NCBI GenBank assembly: GCA_018267095.1
Contig: JAFDZC010000018.1
Location: 434,001-498,000, forward strand
From: Bacteroidota bacterium
GTDB taxonomy: Bacteria; Bacteroidota; Bacteroidia; Flavobacteriales; Flavobacteriaceae
Direction of reading: 5' to 3'
Length of the DNA stretch: 64,000 nt
Below are positions 46,037 to 53,560 of the stretch, one piece after another. Position 1 is the first letter of the stretch, and the number at the start of each line of letters is the position of its first letter. The notes below the pieces were generated by a model. That model made no database searches. It had not been told where the DNA came from and saw only the letters and a list, made by a program, of their open reading frames with translations. A program made the translations under genes and the position numbers.

Positions 46037-47095
46037 ATGTTTGACTTTCTCATTGTTGGTTCTGGATTGGCTGGTTTATCCTTTGCTGAAATTGCATTGC
46101 AAAACAACTGCAGCATTTATGTCATTGACGATTGCAAGCAAAATGCGTCTTATGTAGCCGGTGGTTTATATAATCCAATCATCTTAAAAAGATTTACAAA
46201 AGCTTGGCAATCTGAAAAGCAGCTTCCATTCGCTGAGCAATTTTATCGATGCTTGGAACAGAAATTCAATACATCTTTTTATCATGATTTACCTGTTCTA
46301 AGAAGGTTTTATTCGATAGAAGAACAAAATAATTGGTTCATAGCAGCAGATAAACGGGAACTTTCTAATTACCTTTCTTCGGACCTCGTTAAAGAAAATT
46401 TTAATGGCCTCTCAGCGCCTTTCGGCTATGGTAAAGTGAACAACACCGGCTACCTTGATGTCGCTGCTCTGATGGATTCTTTTCGAGCTTATTTAAGAAG
46501 TCAAAATCTTTTTAGACAAGAAGCTTTTGACTATACGGAGCTTCAAATCAATAATGATGTGTTGTCTTATTGCGGTATTACTGCTAAACACCTTGTTTTT
46601 GCTGAAGGTTTTGGCATGTTGCAAAATCCATTTTTTTCTGATTTGCCAATGGTCAGCAGCAAAGGCGAATTGCTCTTGATTCATGCTCCAGAATTAAAGC
46701 TCGATTTTATTGTCAATACAGGTATTTTTATTCTTCCGGTCGGGAATGGACATTTTAAAATTGGTGCTACTTACAACTGGCAAGATCAAACAACGAAACC
46801 CACCCAAACAGGGAGAGATGAACTGTTATCACAACTCGATGAAATCATCAATTGCCCCTACGAGGTTATCAATCATTACGCCGGAATTCGCCCTACGGTT
46901 AGCGATCGCAGGCCTTTAGTCGGTACGCATCATTTATACAAAAATGTTCACCTGCTCAATGGGCTGGGTACCCGAGGTGTTTTGTTGGGCCCGTCTATGG
47001 CTCAAGAATTATATGAACAAATTATGCATAATAAACCCGTTCAAGCCGAAGCGAATATCAACCGAATTTATCTCAAGCGCGGAATTACGATTTAG
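46037..47095 (+). CDS. FAD-dependent oxidoreductase (DAO family)
   Basis: From the ATG at 46037 the 352-residue protein starts at once with the FAD-binding Rossmann motif DFLIVGSGLAGLSFA. A DAO-type layout follows: GGLYNPIILKRFTKAW, the substrate domain, and the C-terminal FAD motif HYAGIRPTVSDRRPLVG with LLNGLGTRGVLLGPSMA. The substrate is unknown; amine or D-amino-acid oxidation is typical for the family. The alternative ATG at 46010 lies within the gldN terminator and would precede the dinucleotide motif with nine unrelated residues. Its 3' end overlaps the DUF983 gene by 11 bases. Confidence 0.85.
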   Translation: MFDFLIVGSGLAGLSFAEIALQNNCSIYVIDDCKQNASYVAGGLYNPIILKRFTKAWQSEKQLPFAEQFYRCLEQKFNTSFYHDLPVLRRFYSIEEQNNWFIAADKRELSNYLSSDLVKENFNGLSAPFGYGKVNNTGYLDVAALMDSFRAYLRSQNLFRQEAFDYTELQINNDVLSYCGITAKHLVFAEGFGMLQNPFFSDLPMVSSKGELLLIHAPELKLDFIVNTGIFILPVGNGHFKIGATYNWQDQTTKPTQTGRDELLSQLDEIINCPYEVINHYAGIRPTVSDRRPLVGTHHLYKNVHLLNGLGTRGVLLGPSMAQELYEQIMHNKPVQAEANINRIYLKRGITI

Positions 47096-47471
47096 TTTCC
47101 GGATCGTATGAAACAAACATATTGATATACATATTGCGGGACATCCTTAGTATGGGAGGATATAAAATAATCAAAGTTGCCACAATCGCCACAAAAGAAG
47201 GAATAAGTTTCAAACCGATAAAAACGTGCGCAATAATAAAAGCAGCCACACCTACCGCTACATTCACAGCGTAACTGACATACATGGCACCATAAAAAAA
47301 TGAAGGTTCAATCTGATACACCAATTTGCAGTGACTGCATTCTTCATGCATGGTCAACACCTGATTTAGATGATAGGGGTTTTTCTTAACGTACATGCTT
47401 TCATTTTGGCATCGTGGGCAAGTTCCTGTTAAAATGCTGTTGAGTTTGGTTCCTTTTTTTAACATTTGCAA
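47085..47471 (-). CDS. DUF983 family protein
   Basis: The 128-residue protein carries an N-terminal zinc-ribbon-like pair of CxxC motifs (TCPRCQNES and EECSHCKLVY) followed by two hydrophobic segments (about residues 55-77 and 80-105). This is the DUF983 layout, a membrane protein with a cytoplasmic metal-binding head. The function is unknown. The -7 box TATCTTTG lies 11 bases upstream, so the leader would be only a few bases. Confidence 0.82.
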   Translation of the reverse strand: MQMLKKGTKLNSILTGTCPRCQNESMYVKKNPYHLNQVLTMHEECSHCKLVYQIEPSFFYGAMYVSYAVNVAVGVAAFIIAHVFIGLKLIPSFVAIVATLIILYPPILRMSRNMYINMFVSYDPETKS

Positions 47472-47477
47472 AAATTT

Positions 47478-47505
47478 TTGACAAAGATACCCTAAACTAA
47501 GTTTT
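47478..47505 (+). promoter_or_regulatory. Divergent promoters of the ABC-F and DUF983 genes
   Basis: Plus strand: TTG (47478-47480), 17 bases, TAAGTTTT (47498-47505), one base off consensus. Minus strand: TATCTTTG (47482-47489) for the DUF983 gene. The two overlap, so they may compete. Confidence 0.42.
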
Positions 47506-47530
47506 TACCACAGTAACAATAGTCACAATT

Positions 47531-49444
47531 ATGCTCAACATACACAATTTATCGGTTTCCTTTGGCGGAACGTATTTGTTTGAAGAAATCACCTTTCGTT
47601 TAGGAGCCGGAGACCGAGTAGGATTGGTGGGTAAAAATGGTGCCGGTAAATCGACATTGCTCAAGATTTTAGCCCGTGATATAGCTCCGGATACCGGAAG
47701 CATCGCAACCGAAAAAGAAATCCGCATTGGTTTTTTAAGACAAGACATCGATTTTGAACACGGAAGAACGGTACTAGAAGAAGCCTATCAAGCGTTTACT
47801 GAAATTAAAGCGGTCGAAAAAAAACTAGATCAAATCAATCATCAACTGTCAACTCGGACGGATTACGAAAGCGAATCGTATTCCCAACTCATTGAAGATT
47901 TATCTGATTACACCCATCGCTTTGAACTGCTTGACGGATATAATTATGTGGGCAATACCGAGAAGATATTGCTTGGGTTAGGATTTAAACGCGAAGACTT
48001 CAACAATCTTACCGAGACTTTTTCAGGTGGTTGGCGCATGCGTATTGAACTTGCGAAATTACTTTTACAAAACAACGATGTGCTTTTGCTCGATGAGCCC
48101 ACGAACCACTTGGATATTGAAAGTATCATTTGGCTCGAAAACTTCCTGAAGAATTATCCGGGTGTAGTGGTCATTGTCTCGCACGATAAGATGTTTCTGG
48201 ATAATGTAACCAACCGAACCATTGAAATTTCTTTGGGCAAAGCTTATGATTTCAATAAGCCTTATACTCAATATTTGACTTTGCGCCACGAAATCCGTGA
48301 GAAGCAATTGGCCACGCAAAAAAATCAACAAAAGAAAATAGAAGAAACCGAAAAACTCATCGAGAAATTCAGAGCCAAAGCCAGTAAAGCTTCGATGGCA
48401 CAATCGCTCATCAAAAAACTGGACAAGGTTGAACGCATTGAAGTCGATGAAGATGACAACTCTGTGATGAGTATTTCGTTTCCGGTTTCAAAAACGCCCG
48501 GGAAAGTGGTGGTAGAAGCCGAATCAGTTACCAAAAAATTCGGTGATAAAACCATCTTGAAAGACATTAATTTGCTCGTAGAACGCGGCAGCAAGATTGC
48601 TTTTGTCGGGCAAAACGGACAAGGAAAATCAACGTTCATTAAAGCAATTGTCAACGAATTTGACTATCAAGGCAACATCAAACTCGGTCACAATGTTGAG
48701 TTGGGTTATTTTGCCCAGAACCAAGCCGAACATCTCGATGGCGAAATCACGCTCTTAGAAACCATGGAAAATGCCGCTACGGACACCAATCGTTCCAAAG
48801 TGCGCGATATGCTCGGAGCCTTTTTGTTTCGTGGAGATGATGTAGAAAAGAAAGTCAAAGTACTTTCAGGTGGCGAGCGCAATCGATTGGCTTTGTGCAA
48901 GCTGCTGCTTCAGCCCATCAACGTTCTGATTATGGATGAGCCGACGAATCACCTCGACATTAAATCTAAAAACGTGCTCAAGGCTGCTTTGCAAAAGTTT
49001 GAAGGAACCTTGCTGATTGTTTCGCACGACCGTGATTTCTTGCAAGGAATGTCGAACATTGTTTACGAGTTTAAAGATCAAAAAATCAAGGAGTATTTAG
49101 GCGATATCAATTTCTTTCTTGAGCAACGCAACGCCGAAAACATGCGTGAGTTTGAAAAGAAAGAGGTGGCGGTGGTCAAAGAAATGCCCAAAGTTGAAAA
49201 GAAAACGCTTTCATTTGAAGCGCAAAAAGCTCAGAAAACATTGCAAAATAAACTCTCTAAAATTGAAAGTCAAATTCAACAGCTCGAGAAGCAAATTCAG
49301 CAAGATGATTTAGCCTTAGCTTCACATTACGACAAACATGTTGAAGACGCCAACTTTTTTACGGCTTATGAGCAAAAGAAAAAAGATTTAGATCGTTTGC
49401 TCGAAGATTGGGAGCAAGTGCAGTTAGAACTAGAAAAAGTTTAG
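47531..49444 (+). CDS. ABC-F type ATPase, ribosome-associated
   Basis: The 637-residue protein has two ABC ATPase domains and no membrane segment, the ABC-F layout of translation factors. Domain 1 has Walker A GKNGAGKST, signature FSGGWRMR and LLLDEPTNHLD. Domain 2 has GQNGQGKST, LSGGERNR and IMDEPTNHLD. A charged linker (about 240-310, KKIEETEKLIEKFRAKASKASM) links them, and a C-terminal coiled-coil tail (about 560-637) is present. It probably acts on stalled ribosomes; which ABC-F subfamily it belongs to cannot be settled by eye. Confidence 0.93.
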   Translation: MLNIHNLSVSFGGTYLFEEITFRLGAGDRVGLVGKNGAGKSTLLKILARDIAPDTGSIATEKEIRIGFLRQDIDFEHGRTVLEEAYQAFTEIKAVEKKLDQINHQLSTRTDYESESYSQLIEDLSDYTHRFELLDGYNYVGNTEKILLGLGFKREDFNNLTETFSGGWRMRIELAKLLLQNNDVLLLDEPTNHLDIESIIWLENFLKNYPGVVVIVSHDKMFLDNVTNRTIEISLGKAYDFNKPYTQYLTLRHEIREKQLATQKNQQKKIEETEKLIEKFRAKASKASMAQSLIKKLDKVERIEVDEDDNSVMSISFPVSKTPGKVVVEAESVTKKFGDKTILKDINLLVERGSKIAFVGQNGQGKSTFIKAIVNEFDYQGNIKLGHNVELGYFAQNQAEHLDGEITLLETMENAATDTNRSKVRDMLGAFLFRGDDVEKKVKVLSGGERNRLALCKLLLQPINVLIMDEPTNHLDIKSKNVLKAALQKFEGTLLIVSHDRDFLQGMSNIVYEFKDQKIKEYLGDINFFLEQRNAENMREFEKKEVAVVKEMPKVEKKTLSFEAQKAQKTLQNKLSKIESQIQQLEKQIQQDDLALASHYDKHVEDANFFTAYEQKKKDLDRLLEDWEQVQLELEKV

Positions 49445-49445
49445 T

Positions 49446-50594
49446 TTACTGAAACGGATTTCTCGGATTCCACTCAACTTCAGGCTCAAGATATCCGAAT
49501 AGCGTTGACATACAACGGTTAATCAATGCATTTTTGTGCTCAATAAATCCGTAGGTTTGAATCGGAACCGCGCCAACTGAACTTTTGATTTCCAGCGCAG
49601 TTCTTGAAAAAACTACTTCGCGGTAATCTTTATGAATGGCACAGGCAATCATATCGTATAGCATATTCAGATAGAGCATTTTTTCGCGCTGTACCGTATC
49701 GTCATAACCTAAAAAATAAGTATCAAGTGAATCTCCGTTGACGATCATAGTATTGAATCCAATGAGTTTTTCATCGAGGTAATATCCATAAAATAAAAAG
49801 TCATCGCCAAAGATTTCTTTGAAGGTGCTGAAGTGTTTTTCTGCAAGGAAAAAAGTATTGAACGGAGCGTTTTTGGCCACATGAAAATAAAGCTCGTAAA
49901 TTTTCTTTTCGTTAGCTTTAACCTCGTCCAAACTCATTCTGCGCTTTTCAATACCGTTTTGCTTTTTGCGTGCGCGTTTGTATTGATCACGGTATTTTTT
50001 ATTGAGTGCCGCTAGATAATCTTCTTCAGTTTTCCAATTTTCGCGGACCTCAAAAATCATGTTTGGCTGAGTGCTGAATTTGTAGAAGCCGTTGAAAGTT
50101 TCCGAATCAAAAAGCTCGATTTGTTTAGCATCAAAATCTTTATAAGTCACGATATGCACTTTTTTGCCCAGTTGCGCAAATTCTATTTTTAAAGCCTCAG
50201 CTGCCAAGTAAAGTGTTTTGGTGACTCGCTTTGAATCTGCCTGAGAAGCTAATTTAAAAGCATGTTGACCCGTGAGCATATTATTGCCAATGAACAAAAC
50301 GTGCGAGGCAAAATGGCGAAAAACAAAATTTCTGACGGTGGTTTTTAAACATTGGTCGCGCTCGCCAAAAGATTCCAACAAATTCAAATCAAGGAATTCT
50401 GCGATGGCCACCCCTATGAGTTGATTGTTTTCAAACAATCCAATAAACCGGCATTGCATATTTTTTGGGCAAGAGTGCTCTAATACTGCTATATATTTTC
50501 GGCTTAAAAAAATATTGCCGCGCGCTAAAGCATCCCAAGCATCGGGAAGGTTTTGTGCGCTCGAAAAAATCTCAAAAGTATACGGTGTAATCAA
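49446..50594 (-). CDS. GNAT/FemAB-like acetyltransferase-fold protein
   Basis: The protein belongs to the large acyltransferase-fold group (peptidogalycan-biosynthesis/FemAB-like proteins), with the central motif YDEKLIGFNTMIVNGDSLDTYFLGYDD (shown in part) and TALEIKSSVGAVPIQTYGFIEHK near the C terminus. The long frame opens at an ATG at 50651, but this lies in the terminator of the upstream gene. A TTG at 50594 (followed by ITPYTFEIFSSAQNLP) or 50600 is a better start, giving about 382 residues. The substrate is unknown. It converges on the ABC-F gene with a one-base gap. Confidence 0.68.
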   Translation of the reverse strand: MITPYTFEIFSSAQNLPDAWDALARGNIFLSRKYIAVLEHSCPKNMQCRFIGLFENNQLIGVAIAEFLDLNLLESFGERDQCLKTTVRNFVFRHFASHVLFIGNNMLTGQHAFKLASQADSKRVTKTLYLAAEALKIEFAQLGKKVHIVTYKDFDAKQIELFDSETFNGFYKFSTQPNMIFEVRENWKTEEDYLAALNKKYRDQYKRARKKQNGIEKRRMSLDEVKANEKKIYELYFHVAKNAPFNTFFLAEKHFSTFKEIFGDDFLFYGYYLDEKLIGFNTMIVNGDSLDTYFLGYDDTVQREKMLYLNMLYDMIACAIHKDYREVVFSRTALEIKSSVGAVPIQTYGFIEHKNALINRCMSTLFGYLEPEVEWNPRNPFQ

Positions 50595-50627
50595 AAGCAA
50601 TGATCTGAAGCGATAAAAATAGAGAAT

Positions 50628-50662
50628 AAAAAAATCTCGCCTGAAAAGCACCGACGAGATTT
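50628..50662 (-). terminator. Terminator of the DUF1761 gene
   Basis: On the minus strand AAATCTCG and CGAGATTT pair and are followed by seven T. It separates the DUF1761 gene from the next gene. Confidence 0.78.
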
Positions 50663-50685
50663 AACAATATATTGTCATTTTTAGC

Positions 50686-51174
50686 TTATTGCCAAGCGCA
50701 AATGATTCCGCCCATAATCATGAAGGTAACAGCCCAATATCCGCCTACAATAAGTGAATATTTATAACTTCTTCGCTCGTACAAAGCGTTGGTAGCAATC
50801 ATCGGCAGCGCCAAAAATAATCCGGTCATAAAGCCATGTAAGGCTCCGTGTTTGAATGTTCTGTAGGCCGAACCGTAATCTGCCATAAACTCTGTGAATG
50901 ATGCTTTGGCTGTTTCAGGATGTCCGCCAACCATGCCAAAAGCGCCAAATTGGTGAATGGTCAACATCTGAATAATGAAACTGATTAAGAAAGCGTAAAA
51001 AAACGAAAGTCCAAAAATCATTGCCATGTTGGCGCCTTTTATTTTTTCTTCGGTCGTACCCGATTCTTTCATCCAAGCGTTTCCGAATACTTTTGGATTG
51101 TACCAAATAAAGCCGATTACCATTGACGAAGCAGCGGCAGCTAAAAGCGCTAAAAAGTTAATTTTCATTTCCAT
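50686..51174 (-). CDS. DUF1761 family membrane protein
   Basis: The 162-residue protein has four hydrophobic segments (about residues 6-24, 48-70, 106-125 and 135-158). The N-terminal pattern AAAASSMVIGFIWYNPKVFGNAWM is typical of DUF1761 proteins, small integral membrane proteins of unknown role. It is monocistronic with a terminator directly after it. Confidence 0.82.
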   Translation of the reverse strand: MEMKINFLALLAAAASSMVIGFIWYNPKVFGNAWMKESGTTEEKIKGANMAMIFGLSFFYAFLISFIIQMLTIHQFGAFGMVGGHPETAKASFTEFMADYGSAYRTFKHGALHGFMTGLFLALPMIATNALYERRSYKYSLIVGGYWAVTFMIMGGIICAWQ

Positions 51175-51340
51175 AATATGGTTTTTAATTGGTTAGTGTA
51201 TCAAATGTAGTTTTTTTCAAATAGATTTTATAGCGCTTTTTGCTTTTCAGCACATTTTCAACGAGATAAAAATGCTCATTCTAAAGATTATTTGTAGTTA
51301 TTATTGTAAGAAAAAATCATCAAAAAAATCAAAAAAGATG

Positions 51341-51388
51341 TATTTCATCGATTTTTTTTGCAGATTGTCGATTGCGTATGTAGTTTTA
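51341..51388 (+). promoter_or_regulatory. TCGAT direct repeat pair and promoter of the LRR genes
   Basis: ATTTCATCGATT and GATTGTCGATT place TCGAT at 51348 and 51368, again 20 bases apart, preceded by CAAAAAAATCAAAAA as upstream of gldK. TTG (51358-51360), 20 bases, TAGTTTTA (51381-51388) forms a near-consensus promoter, so the second half-site lies between the two promoter boxes. Confidence 0.5.
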
Positions 51389-51419
51389 CATCGTCAAAAA
51401 AACATAAACCAAATCTGTC

Positions 51420-52271
51420 ATGAAAAAACTATCTACTTTAATCTTGTCACTTGTTGCTAGTGCTTCAATGATGGCAAATATCTCAGATGCAGAGAAAGAA
51501 GCTTTAGTTAAATTGAACAAAGCCACCAACGGAACTCAATGGACTAATAAATGGGATTTAAAAGCACCAGCAGAATCTTGGTTTGGTGTTAAGATTGTCA
51601 ATGATAAAGTGGTTGCCATTAATTTGCAAAACAATCACTTATCAGGAACGCTTCCTGCAGAGCTCGGAAACCTTGTGAATCTACAAAGTCTTAATTTGTT
51701 TAAAAATGATATTTCTGGGGTTATTCCGGCCACTATAGGAAACTTAAAACAACTAAGAACGCTCAATCTGGCATTTAATAAAATAGAAGGTAAAATTCCG
51801 GCTTCATTGTGCGAAGTTTCTGGTTTGGTTACCTTAGAATTGCACATGAACAGAATTTCGGGCGAAATTCCGACTAACATAGGGAATCTTCAACATTTAA
51901 GAACATTTTCAATGTACAACAATGAGTTGATTGGTAATATTCCTAATTCGTTGTACAACATCAAATCTCTAAAATCATTATTGCTGAGCAGTAACAAGCT
52001 CTCAGGAACTTTGGGAAGAGAAGTTGCCAACTTATCATCTTTAGAAAGTTTGAGTCTTTTTGAAAACAACATGCAAGGTCAAGTTCCATTTGATTTGGAA
52101 AAATTGAGCAATCTCAAAGAAATGAACATTTCTTACAACATGTTCAGTGGATTGGTTTCAAAAAATCTGGCACAACTCGATACACTCAATATGACCATGA
52201 TCAACGATAAAGGCTTGGCAGTGAATCTACAAGTAGCCGACAAATCTTCAGCTTTGGCCAACGAAGACTAA
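51420..52271 (+). CDS. Secreted leucine-rich-repeat protein, first of two paralogues
   Basis: The 283-residue protein has a signal peptide (about residues 1-20), an N-terminal cap of the plant LRR type (EKEALVKLNKATNGTQWTNKWD) and about seven leucine-rich repeats of 24 residues (for example LVNLQSLNLFKNDISGVIPA, LKQLRTLNLAFNKIEGKIP). It ends without a type IX sorting domain or membrane anchor, so it may be periplasmic. The repeats resemble plant receptor and polygalacturonase-inhibitor LRRs. The second copy is 63 bases downstream. Confidence 0.85.
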   Translation: MKKLSTLILSLVASASMMANISDAEKEALVKLNKATNGTQWTNKWDLKAPAESWFGVKIVNDKVVAINLQNNHLSGTLPAELGNLVNLQSLNLFKNDISGVIPATIGNLKQLRTLNLAFNKIEGKIPASLCEVSGLVTLELHMNRISGEIPTNIGNLQHLRTFSMYNNELIGNIPNSLYNIKSLKSLLLSSNKLSGTLGREVANLSSLESLSLFENNMQGQVPFDLEKLSNLKEMNISYNMFSGLVSKNLAQLDTLNMTMINDKGLAVNLQVADKSSALANED

Positions 52272-52334
52272 ACAAACACCCTTTTTTCCCAAAATACTAC
52301 TACTACCCTTTAAACAAACAAAATCTCCCTAAAG

Positions 52335-53186
52335 ATGAAAAGAATTACTACAGCGCTGCTGATGCTGATGGTTACCTTACCTATGCTCGCAGGAATTTCA
52401 ATGGCCGAAAAAGATGCCTTGGTAAAGCTCTACATTTCAACCAACGGCACCCAATGGAAAAACAAATGGGATCTCAATGCTCCGGTAAACAAATGGTTTG
52501 GAGTTAAAGTGAGCGGTGATAAAGTCATTGCGCTTGACTTGACCAACAACAACCTCACCGGACAACTTCCTGAAGAAATTGGAAATTTGGTCAACCTTCA
52601 AAAACTTAAATTGACTAAAAACCGAATTTGGGGCGCTATTCCAACAAGTATCGGCAATTTAAAAGAATTGAGAATATTGAATCTTTCTTTCAACTTGATG
52701 TCGGGTTCTCTACCAGTAGCTATAGGAAGCATGACAAATCTTCAATCGATTGAATTGTTCATGAATCAGTTTACAGGAAATTTACCGGCTGAATTAGGAA
52801 ATCTCAAACAACTCAAAAAGCTGTCACTGTACAACAACGAATTTGAGGGCGCTTTACCAGTTGCTTTGTTCGAGTTGACTTCTCTGAAAGTTCTTTTACT
52901 GAACAGCAATAAATTCTCAGGCAAACTTGATAAGAAAGTGGCCAATTTAACCAAACTTGAAGTATTTAGTTTGTTTGATAACAATCTGCAAGGACAAGTT
53001 CCTTTTACACTTGAAAAGTTAGGGCGTTTAAAAGAAATGAACATCTCATACAACGCGTTTTCAGGTCCGGTTTCTAAAAACCTTTCTGATTTGGATGCAC
53101 TCAACATGACCATGATCAATCAAGAAGGACTGGCAGTAAACTTGCCGGTGGCCGATAAAAACTCGGCACTCACCAACGAAGAATAA
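52335..53186 (+). CDS. Secreted leucine-rich-repeat protein, second paralogue
   Basis: Also 283 residues, with the same layout: signal peptide (about 1-19), cap (EKDALVKLYISTNGTQWKNKWD), about seven plant-type LRRs and the same C-terminal motif ALNMTMINQEGLAVNLPVADK. It is similar to the first copy along its whole length with many substitutions, so the duplication is not recent. It ends with a strong terminator 71 bases downstream, and the two genes form one operon. Confidence 0.85.
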   Translation: MKRITTALLMLMVTLPMLAGISMAEKDALVKLYISTNGTQWKNKWDLNAPVNKWFGVKVSGDKVIALDLTNNNLTGQLPEEIGNLVNLQKLKLTKNRIWGAIPTSIGNLKELRILNLSFNLMSGSLPVAIGSMTNLQSIELFMNQFTGNLPAELGNLKQLKKLSLYNNEFEGALPVALFELTSLKVLLLNSNKFSGKLDKKVANLTKLEVFSLFDNNLQGQVPFTLEKLGRLKEMNISYNAFSGPVSKNLSDLDALNMTMINQEGLAVNLPVADKNSALTNEE

Positions 53187-53256
53187 TAAATAGAAATAAA
53201 TAGTTTTTTTCATAATTAATAGTTAATCATTGTTTTAAATTAAATTGAATGGGTTG

Positions 53257-53290
53257 AAAAGCCGCCTGGGTTAGGCGGCTTTTCGTTTTT
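53257..53290 (+). terminator. Terminator of the LRR operon
   Basis: AAAAGCCGCC and GGCGGCTTTT pair fully around TGGGTTA and are followed by CGTTTTT. Confidence 0.9.
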
Positions 53291-53336
53291 ATGTACTTCT
53301 GAAAAATCAATGTTTTGATTATTTTTTTAAAAAACC

Positions 53337-53366
53337 TTGCGTTTATCAATATTCGTCGTATATTTG
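53337..53366 (+). promoter_or_regulatory. Promoter of tRNA-fMet
   Basis: TTG (53337-53339), 19 bases, TATATTTG (53359-53366), 13 bases before the tRNA. This is an excellent match to the Bacteroidota consensus. Confidence 0.7.
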
Positions 53367-53378
53367 CCCTCGAAACAG

Positions 53379-53451
53379 CGCGGGATAGAGCAGTAGGCAG
53401 CTCGTCGGGCTCATAACCCGAAGGTCACAGGTTCGAGTCCTGTTCCCGCTA
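53379..53451 (+). tRNA. Initiator tRNA-fMet, anticodon CAT
   Basis: The cloverleaf is complete: acceptor CGCGGGA with TCCCGCT, D stem GAGC/GCTC, anticodon stem TCGGG/CCCGA with loop CTCATAA, T arm ACAGG-TTCGAGT-CCTGT. Three features mark it as the initiator: the first acceptor base pair is a mismatch (C1 with T72), the anticodon stem ends in three G-C pairs, and the D stem has A11-T24. CCA is not encoded (CTA follows). A tyrosine recombinase gene lies directly downstream, so the 3' end of this tRNA is the likely attachment site of the island. Confidence 0.93.
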
Positions 53452-53473
53452 CTAAGTTAAAGTCTTAAAAACC

Positions 53474-53503
53474 AAACGGATTGTGTACGCAATCCGTTTT
53501 TTT
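53474..53503 (+). terminator. Terminator of tRNA-fMet
   Basis: AAACGGATTG and CAATCCGTTT pair around TGTACG-type loop bases, followed by seven T. Confidence 0.8.
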
Positions 53504-53532
53504 ATGGCTGCAATTTCGCTACTTTTACAAAA

Positions 53533-53552
53533 CGTACACGGTATCGTACACG
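53533..53552 (+). promoter_or_regulatory. Tandem CGTACACG boxes before the recombinase gene
   Basis: CGTACACG occurs at 53533-53540 and 53545-53552 (12-base period), nine bases before the ATG at 53561. The reverse complement GTGTACG occurs once in the terminator loop at 53483-53489. They could be recombinase arm sites or an operator that represses the gene. Confidence 0.4.
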
Positions 53553-53560
53553 TTTTTAAT

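Noticed and set aside
51272-51460. 62-codon plus-strand frame before the LRR genes
   Set aside because: It covers the TCGAT repeats and the LRR promoter and runs into the LRR gene in another frame.
53483-53560. Longer start (GTG 53483 or ATG 53504) for the recombinase
   Set aside because: Both lie in or at the end of the tRNA-fMet terminator, upstream of any plausible transcript start; ATG 53561 is preferred.
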